Shown: positions 1 through 7,511, numbered from the stretch's first letter. The stretch: 60,055 nt of DNA from UBA1189 sp045612925 (GCA_045612925.1 JAZKZX010000008.1:1-60055); one strand, 5' to 3'. Numbers and translations: made by a program. Notes: a model not told the origin generated them from the sequence alone.

Positions 1-362
1 TTAGCACCGCAGAAGGTATCTACTACGAAGAGCTTCTTGCCAGAGAGTTCCTTTACAGCGAGATCCTTAAGAACAGCCCAAGTAGCCTCTGTAACGGGCT
101 TGTTGTCGTTCTTGTACTCATCAGAGGTCCACCATACAGTATCCTTGCTTACTTCGTCCATTACAAAGAACTTGTCTTTGGGTGAACGGCCGGTGTAAAC
201 ACCTGTCATCACGTTTACAGCACCGAGCTCGGTCTCCTGACCCTTCTCGAAACCTTCAAGACCTGCTTTTGTCTCCTCTTGGAACAAAACTTCATAAGAC
301 GGATTGTGCAAAACTTCTACTGCACCAGTGATTCCGTACTTGCTCAAATCAATGTTTGCCAT
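1..362 (-). CDS. pckA: Phosphoenolpyruvate carboxykinase (ATP), N-terminal part
   Basis: The gene runs off the left edge; only the first 120 residues are present. The start is the ATG at 362, giving MANIDLSKYGI. The visible N-terminal domain contains the TGVYTGRSPKDKF stretch typical of ATP-dependent PEP carboxykinases, followed by WW and a KLFVVDTFCGA segment. The family converts oxaloacetate and ATP to PEP, CO2 and ADP in the cytoplasm; in Bacteroidales it usually works in the carboxylating direction during succinate-forming fermentation (family knowledge). The catalytic lysine, P-loop and metal ligands lie outside the window. A Bacteroidetes-type promoter is visible about 80 bases upstream. 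Confidence 0.93.
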   Translation of the reverse strand, partial: MANIDLSKYGITGAVEVLHNPSYEVLFQEETKAGLEGFEKGQETELGAVNVMTGVYTGRSPKDKFFVMDEVSKDTVWWTSDEYKNDNKPVTEATWAVLKDLAVKELSGKKLFVVDTFCGA

Positions 363-444
363 TTTTTATTAAATTTAAAAGTTATGGTTAATATTCTTTT
401 CTTCTCGCTTGGTCTGTCGGAGAATGCCCCTTTCAAACCGTGTA

Positions 445-473
445 CAAATATATAAAGGATTTTCTTTAACAAA
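445..473 (-). promoter_or_regulatory. pckA promoter
   Basis: On the minus strand a -7 box TATATTTG (452-445) fits the Bacteroidetes consensus TAnnTTTG. A TTTG -33 element sits at 473-470 with a 17-base spacer. It would give pckA an untranslated leader of about 75 bases. Confidence 0.6.
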
Positions 474-683
474 AAGTTCGACAATGAAAATCTTCTGTTA
501 ATAAAAGCAAAAATGCTTTATAACACATTTTTTTCTCTATTTGCAACTAAAACTGACAATTAGAGTTTGCATTTATGGTGGTGTAATTTTTTCTTATAGG
601 AGCGGCAAATGGGGTTTGCTTGGTTTTTTCTTTGTAGTATGTTAAATGTCGATATTGTTGTACATAGATATAAAAAATATCAT

Positions 684-691
684 TACCTTTG
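684..691 (+). promoter_or_regulatory. ruvA promoter -7 box
   Basis: TACCTTTG matches TAnnTTTG exactly and lies 34 bases before the ruvA ATG. TTG triplets at 655-660 are possible -33 elements, although the 23-base spacer is longer than usual. Its position argues against starting translation at 609. Confidence 0.6.
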
Positions 692-725
692 CTACACTTA
701 TCAATATATATGGGAACATCGCAAT

Positions 726-1328
726 ATGATTGAATACCTTAAAGGAGATCTTACGGAACTGACCCCCACTACTGCAACAATAGAGTGTCATGGGGTAGGG
801 TATCTTACCAATATTTCGCTTTATACCTATACGGCCATACAAAACCGCCCGCAGGTGAAACTCTATGTCTACGAAGCCATCCGCGAAGATGCCCATGTGC
901 TCTACGGCTTTGTCGACAAGCGTGAGCGCGAGCTCTTCCTCATGCTCATCTCCGTATCGGGCATCGGAGGTAATACGGCACGCACCATCCTCTCGGCCCT
1001 CAATCCGAATGAACTTTGTGAAGTGATAGGTTCGGGCAACGATAAGCTGCTCAAGATGGTCAAGGGCATCGGAGGCAAGACCGCTCAGCGCATTATCGTG
1101 GAGCTCAAGGATAAGATCGTTCCCGTTGGTGGTGATAGCACAGGTAGTCCTATGGGCAATGCTCTCTTTGCTGAACCTAACAATGAAGTGCTCGATAGCG
1201 CCGTGGCAGCTCTCTCTATGTTGGGCTATACTGCAGCCGCTTCGCAGAAGGTGGTGAAGGCTATCCTCAAGGAGCAGCCCACAGTAAGTGTAGAGGCGGC
1301 TATCAAGGAGGCGCTGCGCAGACTGTAG
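726..1328 (+). CDS. ruvA: Holliday junction branch migration protein RuvA
   Basis: A 200-residue protein of normal RuvA length. RuvA binds four-way DNA junctions as a tetramer and loads the RuvB motor during recombinational repair. The sequence shows the N-terminal OB-fold (MIEYLKGDLTEL, ECHGVGYL), two helix-hairpin-helix motifs (SVSGIGGNTAR near residue 79 and VKGIGGKTAQRI near 114), an acidic-poor linker, and the C-terminal RuvB-binding domain (DSAVAALSMLGYTAAASQKVV). The ATG at 726 was chosen because it begins the OB-fold and lies downstream of a promoter box; the 39 extra residues from 609 resemble no RuvA. ruvB is not adjacent. A strong terminator follows. Confidence 0.97.
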   Translation: MIEYLKGDLTELTPTTATIECHGVGYLTNISLYTYTAIQNRPQVKLYVYEAIREDAHVLYGFVDKRERELFLMLISVSGIGGNTARTILSALNPNELCEVIGSGNDKLLKMVKGIGGKTAQRIIVELKDKIVPVGGDSTGSPMGNALFAEPNNEVLDSAVAALSMLGYTAAASQKVVKAILKEQPTVSVEAAIKEALRRL

Positions 1329-1432
1329 GCTTATCGCTTGTCTATCATCTTGTGCAGCCGAACTCAACCTCTAGCTCACAGCTAAGGTCATCCCGCATAG
1401 TTTGTTAGATACCCCACCCACAACTTTTCATC

Positions 1433-1466
1433 AATGCCGATTCCTCGATGGATTCGGCATTTTTTC
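1433..1466 (+). terminator. ruvA terminator
   Basis: Inverted arms AATGCCGA (1433-1440) and TCGGCATT (1454-1461) enclose a 13-base loop and run into a T tract. This is a classic intrinsic terminator about 100 bases after ruvA. Confidence 0.75.
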
Positions 1467-1523
1467 TTTCAAGAATAAAGGTCTTGTCTTGAGGGATAGG
1501 GTAGTGTGAGGCCTGTGATTATT

Positions 1524-1620
1524 CAGTTTGGAAGGCTCCAAACTCCAGTTTCTCTCTACTAAAACTTCAGTTTGGACAGAGAGAAACTCCAGTTTGCATG
1601 TGTCCAAATTGGAGGAAACT
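1524..1620. repeat. Cluster of short nested inverted repeats
   Basis: At least three inverted pairs are packed into about 100 bases: AGTTTGGA/TCCAAACT (1525-1532/1537-1544), AGTTTCTCTCT/AGAGAGAAACT (1547-1557/1578-1588) and TTTGGAC/GTCCAAA (1571-1577/1602-1608). The word AAACTCCAGTTT occurs twice (1540-1551 and 1584-1595). The pattern looks like an interspersed palindromic element of the kind common between Bacteroidales genes; copy number in this genome cannot be judged from the window. Confidence 0.6.
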
Positions 1621-1667
1621 TATATGGTAAGGATGTCTAATTGAAAATAATTTAATGATTTGGAGTG

Positions 1668-1694
1668 TTGTATTGAAAAGTTTTACTACTTTTG
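1668..1694 (+). promoter_or_regulatory. Promoter upstream of the YidD-like gene
   Basis: The -7 box TACTTTTG (1687-1694) fits TAnnTTTG, with TTG at 1668-1670 as a possible -33 element. It would create a leader of about 310 bases before the start codon at 2015, or a short independent transcript ending at the terminator near 1871. Confidence 0.55.
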
Positions 1695-1833
1695 TCCTAC
1701 TTTCCGTAAGATTATAGCGTAATCAGCAAGGGAAGTACTTTTTGGTTAAAAAGGTGTTATTGAAATTATCTTCAGCTAGTGAATTCTCGCAAAATTCGAA
1801 TGGTACGAAGATGATGACAGTAGCGCCACATCT

Positions 1834-1871
1834 GTTGATTATATCAACCTTTCCTTAGGGAAGGTGTTTTT
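1834..1871 (+). terminator. Intrinsic terminator inside the long leader (attenuator-like)
   Basis: The arms ACCTTTCC (1847-1854) and GGGAAGGT (1858-1865) form a stem followed by five T residues (1867-1871). A preceding hairpin GTTGAT/ATCAAC (1834-1839/1843-1848) overlaps the left terminator arm by two bases, so the two structures could compete. It lies about 175 bases after a promoter and 140 before the next gene. Confidence 0.5.
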
Positions 1872-1894
1872 GATATTTTCGGTAGGGTGTGGGC

Positions 1895-1951
1895 TATTGT
1901 TTTATCCGTACCAAGGCAATGCGAGAAGCCTACTAGCTGGATAAAACAATA
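1895..1951 (+). repeat. 13-bp inverted repeat in the leader of the YidD-like gene
   Basis: TATTGTTTTATCC (1895-1907) and GGATAAAACAATA (1939-1951) are perfect complements around a 31-base loop, ending 63 bases before the start codon. There is no T tract after it, so it is more likely a leader structure or protein-binding site than a terminator. Confidence 0.5.
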
Positions 1952-2014
1952 AGTTCCTGCACCTATTTTTATTTTAGAGGCCAAACGCAGGGAACAGGGA
2001 GGCAGTGTGATGAA

Positions 2015-3187
2015 ATGCACAAAACAATATTGGGCACTATATGCATCGTGTTTATTGCAATCGGTGCAGTGAAGGCACAAGAAAGGGTCGATGGCTATCT
2101 TGTAAGCGATAAGCCGACAATCCAAAGTAACGCTGTGCATGACTACATCGGGCTGTATCAGCGGTATGTCAGTGGCCTTAAGAGTGGACGCTGTGCCATG
2201 TATCCCTCGTGTTCTAATTACGGTCTGCAGGTTTTTGGAGAGTATCCATTCTTTAAGGCTATGGTGCTGACATCGGATAGACTCATCCGCTGCAGTCATG
2301 ACCGGCATTTGTATTGTAAGACTTTTGAGTATGGTATACGAAGTTGTGTAGATAATCCAGACTTCGTCTCCACATCTCCATCTAGTTTAGGGAGATTGTA
2401 TGCAGGTGCTAAAAGGTGGCCTAATGTGGAGTGGCAGTTTATTGACCACCTCATCAATGAAGGAGACTACAATAGTGCGTTACTGGAAATTCGTCGCATA
2501 GAGTTTATGAATAATGTATGCGTTCCTCAACTTTATACCAAAAAGTTATTATGTATGCGAGCTCTCGGTATGCATGAGGAGGCGATATTCGATTATGAAA
2601 CATTAAAAGATAGCCTTGCTCAAAGAAATAACGGAATCTGTATGCAAGCTGCTTTAGCCTATTATGAAACAGATAACTATAAGGAGACCATCAATAAACT
2701 GAGTTTGTTAGATGCTGAAGGGGATTCGACTGCGTATTACAATAAGTATATTTTACAAGGGATTACACAAAGTCATATGGGAGAGTATGCTAATGCCATT
2801 CAATCCTTTGAACAAGCAGCGCAATACAATGCGTTCACCTATGAAAGGAATATTGAACTACTCCACCAGTTGAGTGGACAAAGGGTGAAAAGTCCCACTA
2901 TCGCTAAATTCCTCTCCATTATCCCTGGTCTTGGTTATTTGTATAGTGGCCATAAGGGGAGCGCGTTTACTGCATTGTTAGTGAATGGGGCACTTGGATA
3001 TGCTACATATACAAGCATAAAATCTCAAAACTATGGTGTGGCTGCATTGTGTGGACTATTTACAATGTCTTTCTATCTTGGTAATATCAACGGCTCGGGA
3101 CGGAGTGCAACGCGCTATAATGAGTCAATGAAAAGAAACATAATCACGCAGCTCGAGAGTATCAATCATATTTATCTAATCAATTAA
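2015..3187 (+). CDS. Secreted YidD-like/TPR protein with hydrophobic C-terminus
   Basis: A 390-residue protein with an unusual build. Residues 1-21 form a signal peptide (cleavage near VKA/QE). Residues 45-95 match the YidD family pattern: YQRYVSG, then CAMYPSCSNYG, a glycine-lysine segment and RLIRCSHD. YidD proteins are normally about 70-90 residues, lie at the inner face of the membrane and assist YidC-dependent insertion. Here the domain is exported and followed by about 190 residues of TPR-like helices (AYYETDNYKETINKLS; GEYANAIQSFEQAAQYN). The C-terminus (about 305-370) has glycine-rich hydrophobic segments (IPGLGYLYSGHKGSAF). The function is unknown; YidD-type insertion activity is not assured. 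The next gene starts 11 bases later and is probably co-transcribed. Confidence 0.75.
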   Translation: MHKTILGTICIVFIAIGAVKAQERVDGYLVSDKPTIQSNAVHDYIGLYQRYVSGLKSGRCAMYPSCSNYGLQVFGEYPFFKAMVLTSDRLIRCSHDRHLYCKTFEYGIRSCVDNPDFVSTSPSSLGRLYAGAKRWPNVEWQFIDHLINEGDYNSALLEIRRIEFMNNVCVPQLYTKKLLCMRALGMHEEAIFDYETLKDSLAQRNNGICMQAALAYYETDNYKETINKLSLLDAEGDSTAYYNKYILQGITQSHMGEYANAIQSFEQAAQYNAFTYERNIELLHQLSGQRVKSPTIAKFLSIIPGLGYLYSGHKGSAFTALLVNGALGYATYTSIKSQNYGVAALCGLFTMSFYLGNINGSGRSATRYNESMKRNIITQLESINHIYLIN

Positions 3188-3198
3188 AAGTTATTATT

Positions 3199-3720
3199 AT
3201 GTTTACAAAAATCGTGAATTCAAAGCGTGGTAAATTTACCGCGTTGTTGCTCGCAAGTGTAATGTTGTTCAGCTCATTCACAGCGCCTGCAGGAAATACC
3301 GTTGTGCTGAAAGCAGGTACTATGGTGGGGTTAGAGTTAATAAACGAGGTAACCTCCGACATGAAGGCAGGACAGACTGTAGACTTTCGTGTTACCAATG
3401 ATGTGAAAGCTGATGGCGTGGTTGTAATCCCCGCCGGTTCTGTTGCAAAAGGACAAATCATCAGTGCCTCAAAGAATCAGTTGTTGGGAATTCAAGGTGA
3501 TGTTACCGTACAAGTAAAAAGTGTTAATGCTATCGATGGTACAAAAGTTGCCCTTAGCAGCTCATCATTCACATCTGAAGGGAACAATAAAATAGTAACC
3601 GCTATTGTCTTGACGGTTCTTTGTTTCTTCGGCTTCCTGCTGAAGGGTGGTGATGGCGTAATCCTACCCGGCACAACTTTCGATGCTACTGTTGCATATA
3701 ATACAGACATCGCTCTCTAG
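3199..3720 (+). CDS. Hypothetical exported protein, partner of the YidD-like gene
   Basis: A 173-residue protein that I do not recognise. It has an N-terminal signal sequence (hydrophobic 14-26, cleavage possible near TAPAG). A beta-rich middle contains LKAGTMVGLELINEVTSD, a VIPAGSVAKGQI turn motif and a QLLGIQGDVTVQVKSV strand pair. A hydrophobic stretch at about 132-147 (VTAIVLTVLCFFGFLL) could be a membrane helix, followed by an ILPGTTFDATV motif. The PAG-AxG-I pattern recalls beta-barrel pilus or secretion accessory domains, but that is only a resemblance. It lies 11 bases after the YidD-like gene and before a terminator, so the two form a bicistronic unit. Confidence 0.7.
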   Translation: MFTKIVNSKRGKFTALLLASVMLFSSFTAPAGNTVVLKAGTMVGLELINEVTSDMKAGQTVDFRVTNDVKADGVVVIPAGSVAKGQIISASKNQLLGIQGDVTVQVKSVNAIDGTKVALSSSSFTSEGNNKIVTAIVLTVLCFFGFLLKGGDGVILPGTTFDATVAYNTDIAL

Positions 3721-3767
3721 TTTCATATAAAGGTATTTCTTGAGCAACTACATTTTGGATTGCAAGG

Positions 3768-3798
3768 AAAGAGTAGGCCAAGGGGCTTACTCTTTTTT
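3768..3798 (+). terminator. Terminator of the YidD-like operon
   Basis: AAAGAGTAGGCC (3768-3779) pairs with GGCTTACTCTTT (one G-T wobble) across a short loop and runs into a T tract. It separates this pair from argS. Confidence 0.75.
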
Positions 3799-3859
3799 AG
3801 TTCTTATTGCCTTATGGACTTTTGTCCTTTATCCTTTTCGCTAAATCGAAAATTTGCAG

Positions 3860-3867
3860 TAACTTTG
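3860..3867 (+). promoter_or_regulatory. argS promoter -7 box
   Basis: TAACTTTG fits TAnnTTTG exactly, 31 bases before the argS ATG. No convincing -33 element is at the usual distance. Confidence 0.6.
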
Positions 3868-3898
3868 TCGCTCAATAAGTAAAATCACATATAGATAT

Positions 3899-5683
3899 AT
3901 GATAGAACAGAAGCTGGTACAGAGTGTCGTAGAGGCGATACAGGCATTGTACGGACAGGCTGTAGAGCCTGCACAGGTGCAGTTGCAGAAGACAAAGAAA
4001 GAGTTTGAGGGCCACCTGACCCTCGTGGTATTCCCCTTCTTGCGCACTTCGCGCAAGGGTCCTGAGCAGACTGCACAGGAGATTGGCGAATACTTGGCTG
4101 CAAACGAGCCTATGGTGCAGGCATTCAATGTGATCAAGGGATTCCTCAATATCACCATCGCTGCTTCGGCTTGGGTAGAGCTGCTGACCGCTATTGACGG
4201 CGATGCCAAGTACGGAATACAGACTCCTACCGAGAACTCTCCGTTGGTGATGATCGAGTACTCATCGCCTAATACCAATAAGCCCCTTCACCTCGGTCAT
4301 GTGCGCAACAACCTCCTCGGCTATGCGCTGGCTAATGTGATGGAGGCCAATGGCAACCGCGTGGTGAAGACCAACATCGTGAACGACCGCGGCATACACA
4401 TCTGCAAGTCAATGCTCGCTTGGCAGAAGTATGGTAAGGGCGAGACTCCCGAGTCATCGGGTAAGAAGGGCGACCACCTCATTGGCGACTACTATGTAGC
4501 GTTCGACAAGCACTACAAGGCCGAGGTTGCCGAGATCATGGAGCGCGAGGGCTGCACCAAAGAGGAGGCTGAAGCCAAGTCGCCCCTGATGGCCGAGGCA
4601 CGCGAGATGCTCGTGAAGTGGGAGGCTGGCGACCCCGAAGTACGCGCCTTGTGGCAGATGATGAACGAGTGGGTATATGCCGGCTTCGACGAGACATACA
4701 AGATGATGGGTGTAGACTTCGACAAGATATACTACGAGTCACAGACCTACCTCGAGGGCAAGGAGAAGGTGCTTGAAGGATTGGACAAGGGCTTCTTCTT
4801 TCGCAAGGAGGATGGCTCCGTATGGGCCGACCTCACTGGAGAAGGCCTCGTCCACAAACTCTTGCTCCGTAGCGACGGTACATCGGTATACATGACTCAG
4901 GACATCGGTACCGCAAAGCTCCGTTTCCAGGACTACCCCATCAACAAGATGATCTATGTCGTGGGCAACGAGCAGAACTACCACTTCCAGGTGCTCTCTA
5001 TCCTCCTCGACAAACTCGGCTTTGACTGGGGTAAGGACCTCGTGCACTTCTCGTATGGTATGGTAGAGCTTCCCGAAGGTAAGATGAAGAGCCGCGAAGG
5101 CACCGTAGTGGATGCCGATGATCTTATGGCTGAGATGATAGCTACCGCTCGCGAGACCTCTAAGGAACTGGGCAAACTCGACGGACTTACTGTTGAGGAG
5201 GCTGAGGATATTGCCCGTATCGTAGGTCTTGGTGCACTCAAATACTTTATCCTCAAGGTTGATGCTCGCAAGAACATGACCTTCAACCCCAAGGAGTCTA
5301 TCGACTTCAACGGCAATACAGGCCCCTTCATCCAATACACCTACGCCCGCATTCGGTCAATCTTGCGTAAGGCACAGGATATCCAATTGACAATTGATAA
5401 TGCACAGTTGACAATCAATGAAAAGGAGATGGAGCTGATTCAGAAACTCGCCGAGTTCCCCGCCGTAGTGAAGGATGCCGGTGTCACCTACACACCTTCG
5501 GTAATTGCCAACTATGTGTACGACCTCGTGAAGGAGTTCAACCAGTTCTACCATGACTACAGCATCCTGCGCGAAGAGGACGAAGCCGTGAAGCGCTTCC
5601 GCCTCGTGCTCTCAGCCAATGTGGCCAAGATTATCCGTTTGGGCATGGGCTTGCTCGGTATCGAGGTGCCTGAGAGAATGTAA
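3899..5683 (+). CDS. argS: Arginyl-tRNA synthetase
   Basis: A 594-residue class I synthetase that charges tRNA-Arg. Visible are the N-terminal Add-1-like domain, the HIGH motif (HLGHVRNN near 127), the ArgRS-typical SSPNTNKPLH segment before it, a KMSKS-like loop (GKMKSREGT) and the all-alpha anticodon-binding domain (NTGPFIQYTYARIRSILRKA onward, ending LGIEVPERM). Length is normal. Oddity: residues 496-507 read QLTIDNAQLTIN, the translation of an interspersed repeat of alternating TTGACAAT words (5384-5420), placed in the linker after the YARIRSI helix. The insertion is in frame, so the enzyme should remain functional. Confidence 0.97.
   Translation: MIEQKLVQSVVEAIQALYGQAVEPAQVQLQKTKKEFEGHLTLVVFPFLRTSRKGPEQTAQEIGEYLAANEPMVQAFNVIKGFLNITIAASAWVELLTAIDGDAKYGIQTPTENSPLVMIEYSSPNTNKPLHLGHVRNNLLGYALANVMEANGNRVVKTNIVNDRGIHICKSMLAWQKYGKGETPESSGKKGDHLIGDYYVAFDKHYKAEVAEIMEREGCTKEEAEAKSPLMAEAREMLVKWEAGDPEVRALWQMMNEWVYAGFDETYKMMGVDFDKIYYESQTYLEGKEKVLEGLDKGFFFRKEDGSVWADLTGEGLVHKLLLRSDGTSVYMTQDIGTAKLRFQDYPINKMIYVVGNEQNYHFQVLSILLDKLGFDWGKDLVHFSYGMVELPEGKMKSREGTVVDADDLMAEMIATARETSKELGKLDGLTVEEAEDIARIVGLGALKYFILKVDARKNMTFNPKESIDFNGNTGPFIQYTYARIRSILRKAQDIQLTIDNAQLTINEKEMELIQKLAEFPAVVKDAGVTYTPSVIANYVYDLVKEFNQFYHDYSILREEDEAVKRFRLVLSANVAKIIRLGMGLLGIEVPERM
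5384..5420 (+). repeat. Interspersed repeat sequence inside argS
   Basis: CAATTGACAATTGATAAT followed by a degenerate second copy CAGTTGACAATCAATG. The word TTGACAAT recurs with a period of about 24 bases. Similar tracts occur mainly between genes in many bacterial genomes (general knowledge). Here one is translated as residues 496-508 of ArgRS. Confidence 0.6.
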
Positions 5684-5687
5684 GGCC

Positions 5688-5720
5688 TCACCCCACCCCT
5701 CTCCCAAGAGAGGGAGCTTA
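5688..5720. repeat. REP-like GC-rich hairpin between argS and the RNase H gene
   Basis: CCCTCT (5697-5702) and AGAGGG (5709-5714) form a stem, with CTCCC/GGGAG as an alternative register, inside a CTCACCCCACCCCTCTCCC context. That context is the kind of REP-like element scattered through Bacteroidales genomes. There is no T tract, so it is not a typical terminator. Confidence 0.5.
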
Positions 5721-5728
5721 GAAGATAG

Positions 5729-6352
5729 ATGAGTAAGAAAAAGTTTTATGTCGTTTGGAATGGTCTCAACCCTGGTATATACCATAGTTGGGACGATTGC
5801 CAAGCGCAGATAAAGGGCGTCAAAGGGGCGGTGTACAAGTCGTTCGACTCGAAGGAAGAGGCCGAGCGTGCGTATGCCTCACCAGCCTACGCCTATATGA
5901 AGAAAAAGGCCGACACGCCTACTTTTACCCTCGACACCCTACCCTCCGTGGTGGAGCGTTATGCCCTTGCTGTAGATGCCGCTTGCAGTGGTAATCCAGG
6001 CCCTATGGAATATCGTGGCGTATACCTTGGCGATGGTAAGGAGATATTCCACTTTGGCCCTGTGCACGGCACCAATAATATCGGCGAGTTTCTCGCCATA
6101 GTGCATGCCTTGGCAATGCTCGACAAGCAGGGCCTCAAGATGACTATCTATAGTGATAGCCGTACAGCTATCAGTTGGGTGCGTAAGAAATGCTGCAGAA
6201 CTCAGCTTGAGCACACCGATGAAACAGAGGAGCTATTTCAGCTCATTGAGCGTGCCGAGGCGTGGCTCAAGGCACATCGCGTCACCATCCCCATTGTGAA
6301 ATGGGAAACCGAGCAGTGGGGCGAGATTCCCGCCGACTTCGGGCGCAAGTGA
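5729..6352 (+). CDS. Ribonuclease H with N-terminal viroplasmin domain
   Basis: A 207-residue protein. Residues 4-50 (KFYVVWNGLNPGIYHSW, then KSFDSKEEAERAY) are the caulimovirus viroplasmin / RNase H N-terminal domain that binds RNA-DNA hybrids. Residues 76-207 are the RNase H fold. Its catalytic carboxylates are visible: D83 in VDAACSGNPGP, E120 in NNIGEF and D143 in YSDS, with a probable fourth, D204, in the C-terminal segment. The enzyme removes RNA from hybrids such as R-loops and primers. It follows argS by 45 bases with a REP-like element between, and may be read through from argS. Confidence 0.9.
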   Translation: MSKKKFYVVWNGLNPGIYHSWDDCQAQIKGVKGAVYKSFDSKEEAERAYASPAYAYMKKKADTPTFTLDTLPSVVERYALAVDAACSGNPGPMEYRGVYLGDGKEIFHFGPVHGTNNIGEFLAIVHALAMLDKQGLKMTIYSDSRTAISWVRKKCCRTQLEHTDETEELFQLIERAEAWLKAHRVTIPIVKWETEQWGEIPADFGRK

Positions 6353-6420
6353 TAAGTAAGCTCTTCTTTCGGGACGGTCATAGAATAGGTGAGGGTAAGC
6401 TGCGGCTTACCCTCATTATC

Positions 6421-7401
6421 TTATCTGTACTTCTTCTTTATCTGCTCGAATATATCAAATAGTTCCTCTACCGTTTCGGCTCGCAACATAGCGATACGCA
6501 GTTGCTTGAAGTCGGGCAACCCCTTGAAGAGTGGTGTAGCGGCTAGGTGGCGGCGTATGTGCAGTATGCCACGGCGTTCATCAAGGCGTGCTACGCTCCG
6601 CATCACCTGTTCGCGAAGGATATCCATCCGCTCATCGAAGGTCAGAGAAGGCAGGTGCTCACCTGTCTCGAGATAATGCTTCACCTCGCGGAATATCCAG
6701 GGGCGACCAAAGCTGGCGCGACCTATCATCACGGCATCCACACCGTAGCGGTCAAAGCACTCCTTGGCTCGCTCGGGAGTGGTGATGTCGCCATTACCTA
6801 TAATAGGAATATGCATACGAGGATTATTCTTTACCTCACCGATGAGTGTCCAGTCGGCCTCGCCGGTATACATCTGTGCACGGGTACGGCCATGAATGGT
6901 GAGCGCCTTGATGCCGCAGTCCTGCAACTGCTCGGCTAGGTCGACGATGATTTTCGAACTCTCGTCCCATCCGAGGCGGGTTTTCACGGTGACAGGAGTG
7001 TTCACTGCATTTACTACCGAACGCACGATATCGAGCATCAGCGGCACATTCTGCAGCATACCTGCGCCAGCTCCCTTGCCTGCTACGCGCTTTACGGGGC
7101 AGCCAAAGTTGAGGTCTATGATGTCGGGCTTCACCGTCTCTACGATGCGTGCTGCCTCAGTCATCGAGTCCACGTCACGTCCATAGATCTGTATGGCTAC
7201 GGGGCGCTCCTCATCGCTGATGGTGAGTTTCTGCATCGACTTGTTTACCTGACGGATAAGTGCATCGCTCGACACGAACTCCGTATACACGAGGTCGGCA
7301 CCAAACTCCTTGCACATCAGCCTGAAGCCAAGGTCGGTGACATCCTCCATCGGTGCCAGCAGCACCGGATACTTGCCTAATTCTATCTGATCAATCTTCA
7401 T
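6421..7401 (-). CDS. dusB: tRNA-dihydrouridine synthase B
   Basis: A 326-residue FMN enzyme that reduces uridines in the tRNA D-loop. Landmarks are LLAPMEDVTDLGFR near the N-terminus, the catalytic cysteine C101 in NFGCPVKRVAGKGAG, the substrate lysine motif TVKTRLGWD, the HGRTRAQMYTG motif and IGNGDI before DAVMIGRASFGRPW. The C-terminal helical tRNA-binding domain is complete. It is convergent with the RNase H gene, with a 68-base gap. Its -7 box lies only 8 bases from the ATG, so the mRNA may be nearly leaderless. Confidence 0.95.
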   Translation of the reverse strand: MKIDQIELGKYPVLLAPMEDVTDLGFRLMCKEFGADLVYTEFVSSDALIRQVNKSMQKLTISDEERPVAIQIYGRDVDSMTEAARIVETVKPDIIDLNFGCPVKRVAGKGAGAGMLQNVPLMLDIVRSVVNAVNTPVTVKTRLGWDESSKIIVDLAEQLQDCGIKALTIHGRTRAQMYTGEADWTLIGEVKNNPRMHIPIIGNGDITTPERAKECFDRYGVDAVMIGRASFGRPWIFREVKHYLETGEHLPSLTFDERMDILREQVMRSVARLDERRGILHIRRHLAATPLFKGLPDFKQLRIAMLRAETVEELFDIFEQIKKKYR

Positions 7402-7409
7402 TTGTTTGG

Positions 7410-7417
7410 CAAAGTTA
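7410..7417 (-). promoter_or_regulatory. dusB promoter -7 box
   Basis: TAACTTTG on the minus strand (7417-7410) ends 8 bases before the ATG at 7401, so initiation about 5-7 bases downstream would give almost no leader. Confidence 0.6.
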
Positions 7418-7466
7418 GTGCAAGGCGAGAGGAGAACAAAATAAATTCATTTATTTTTTATCCCAA

Positions 7467-7485
7467 GCGTGACATTTGCGTGACA
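7467..7485. repeat. Phased GCGTGACA repeat, site 1
   Basis: GCGTGACA at 7467-7474 and 7478-7485, start-to-start distance 11 bases, about one helical turn. The same word with the same spacing recurs about 560 bases away at site 2. Confidence 0.6.
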
Positions 7486-7511
7486 CGGCTGGATTGTCTA
7501 TCTAAAAACCA

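Larger units (their letters stand above)
363..725. other. Divergent intergenic region pckA/ruvA
   Basis: This AT-rich stretch holds the promoters of both flanking genes. A small stem (GCAAAT GGG GTTTGC, 604-618) followed by a T-rich run ending near 631 could be a weak terminator. The ruvA reading frame stays open upstream to 609, but that extension crosses the ruvA promoter and shows no family similarity. Nothing else is recognisable. Confidence 0.5.
1329..2014. other. Gene-free region between ruvA and the YidD-like gene
   Basis: About 690 bases without a credible gene. In order it holds the ruvA terminator, the inverted-repeat cluster at 1524-1620, a promoter at 1668-1694, a predicted hairpin and terminator at 1834-1871, and a 13-bp stem at 1895-1951 shortly before the next gene. 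The leftward reading frame across 1844-2308 overlaps the YidD-like gene and resembles no protein. Confidence 0.6.

Noticed and set aside
642..1367. 241-codon open frame opposite ruvA
   Set aside because: It is the antisense shadow of ruvA, has no family likeness, no promoter and no signal or domain pattern.
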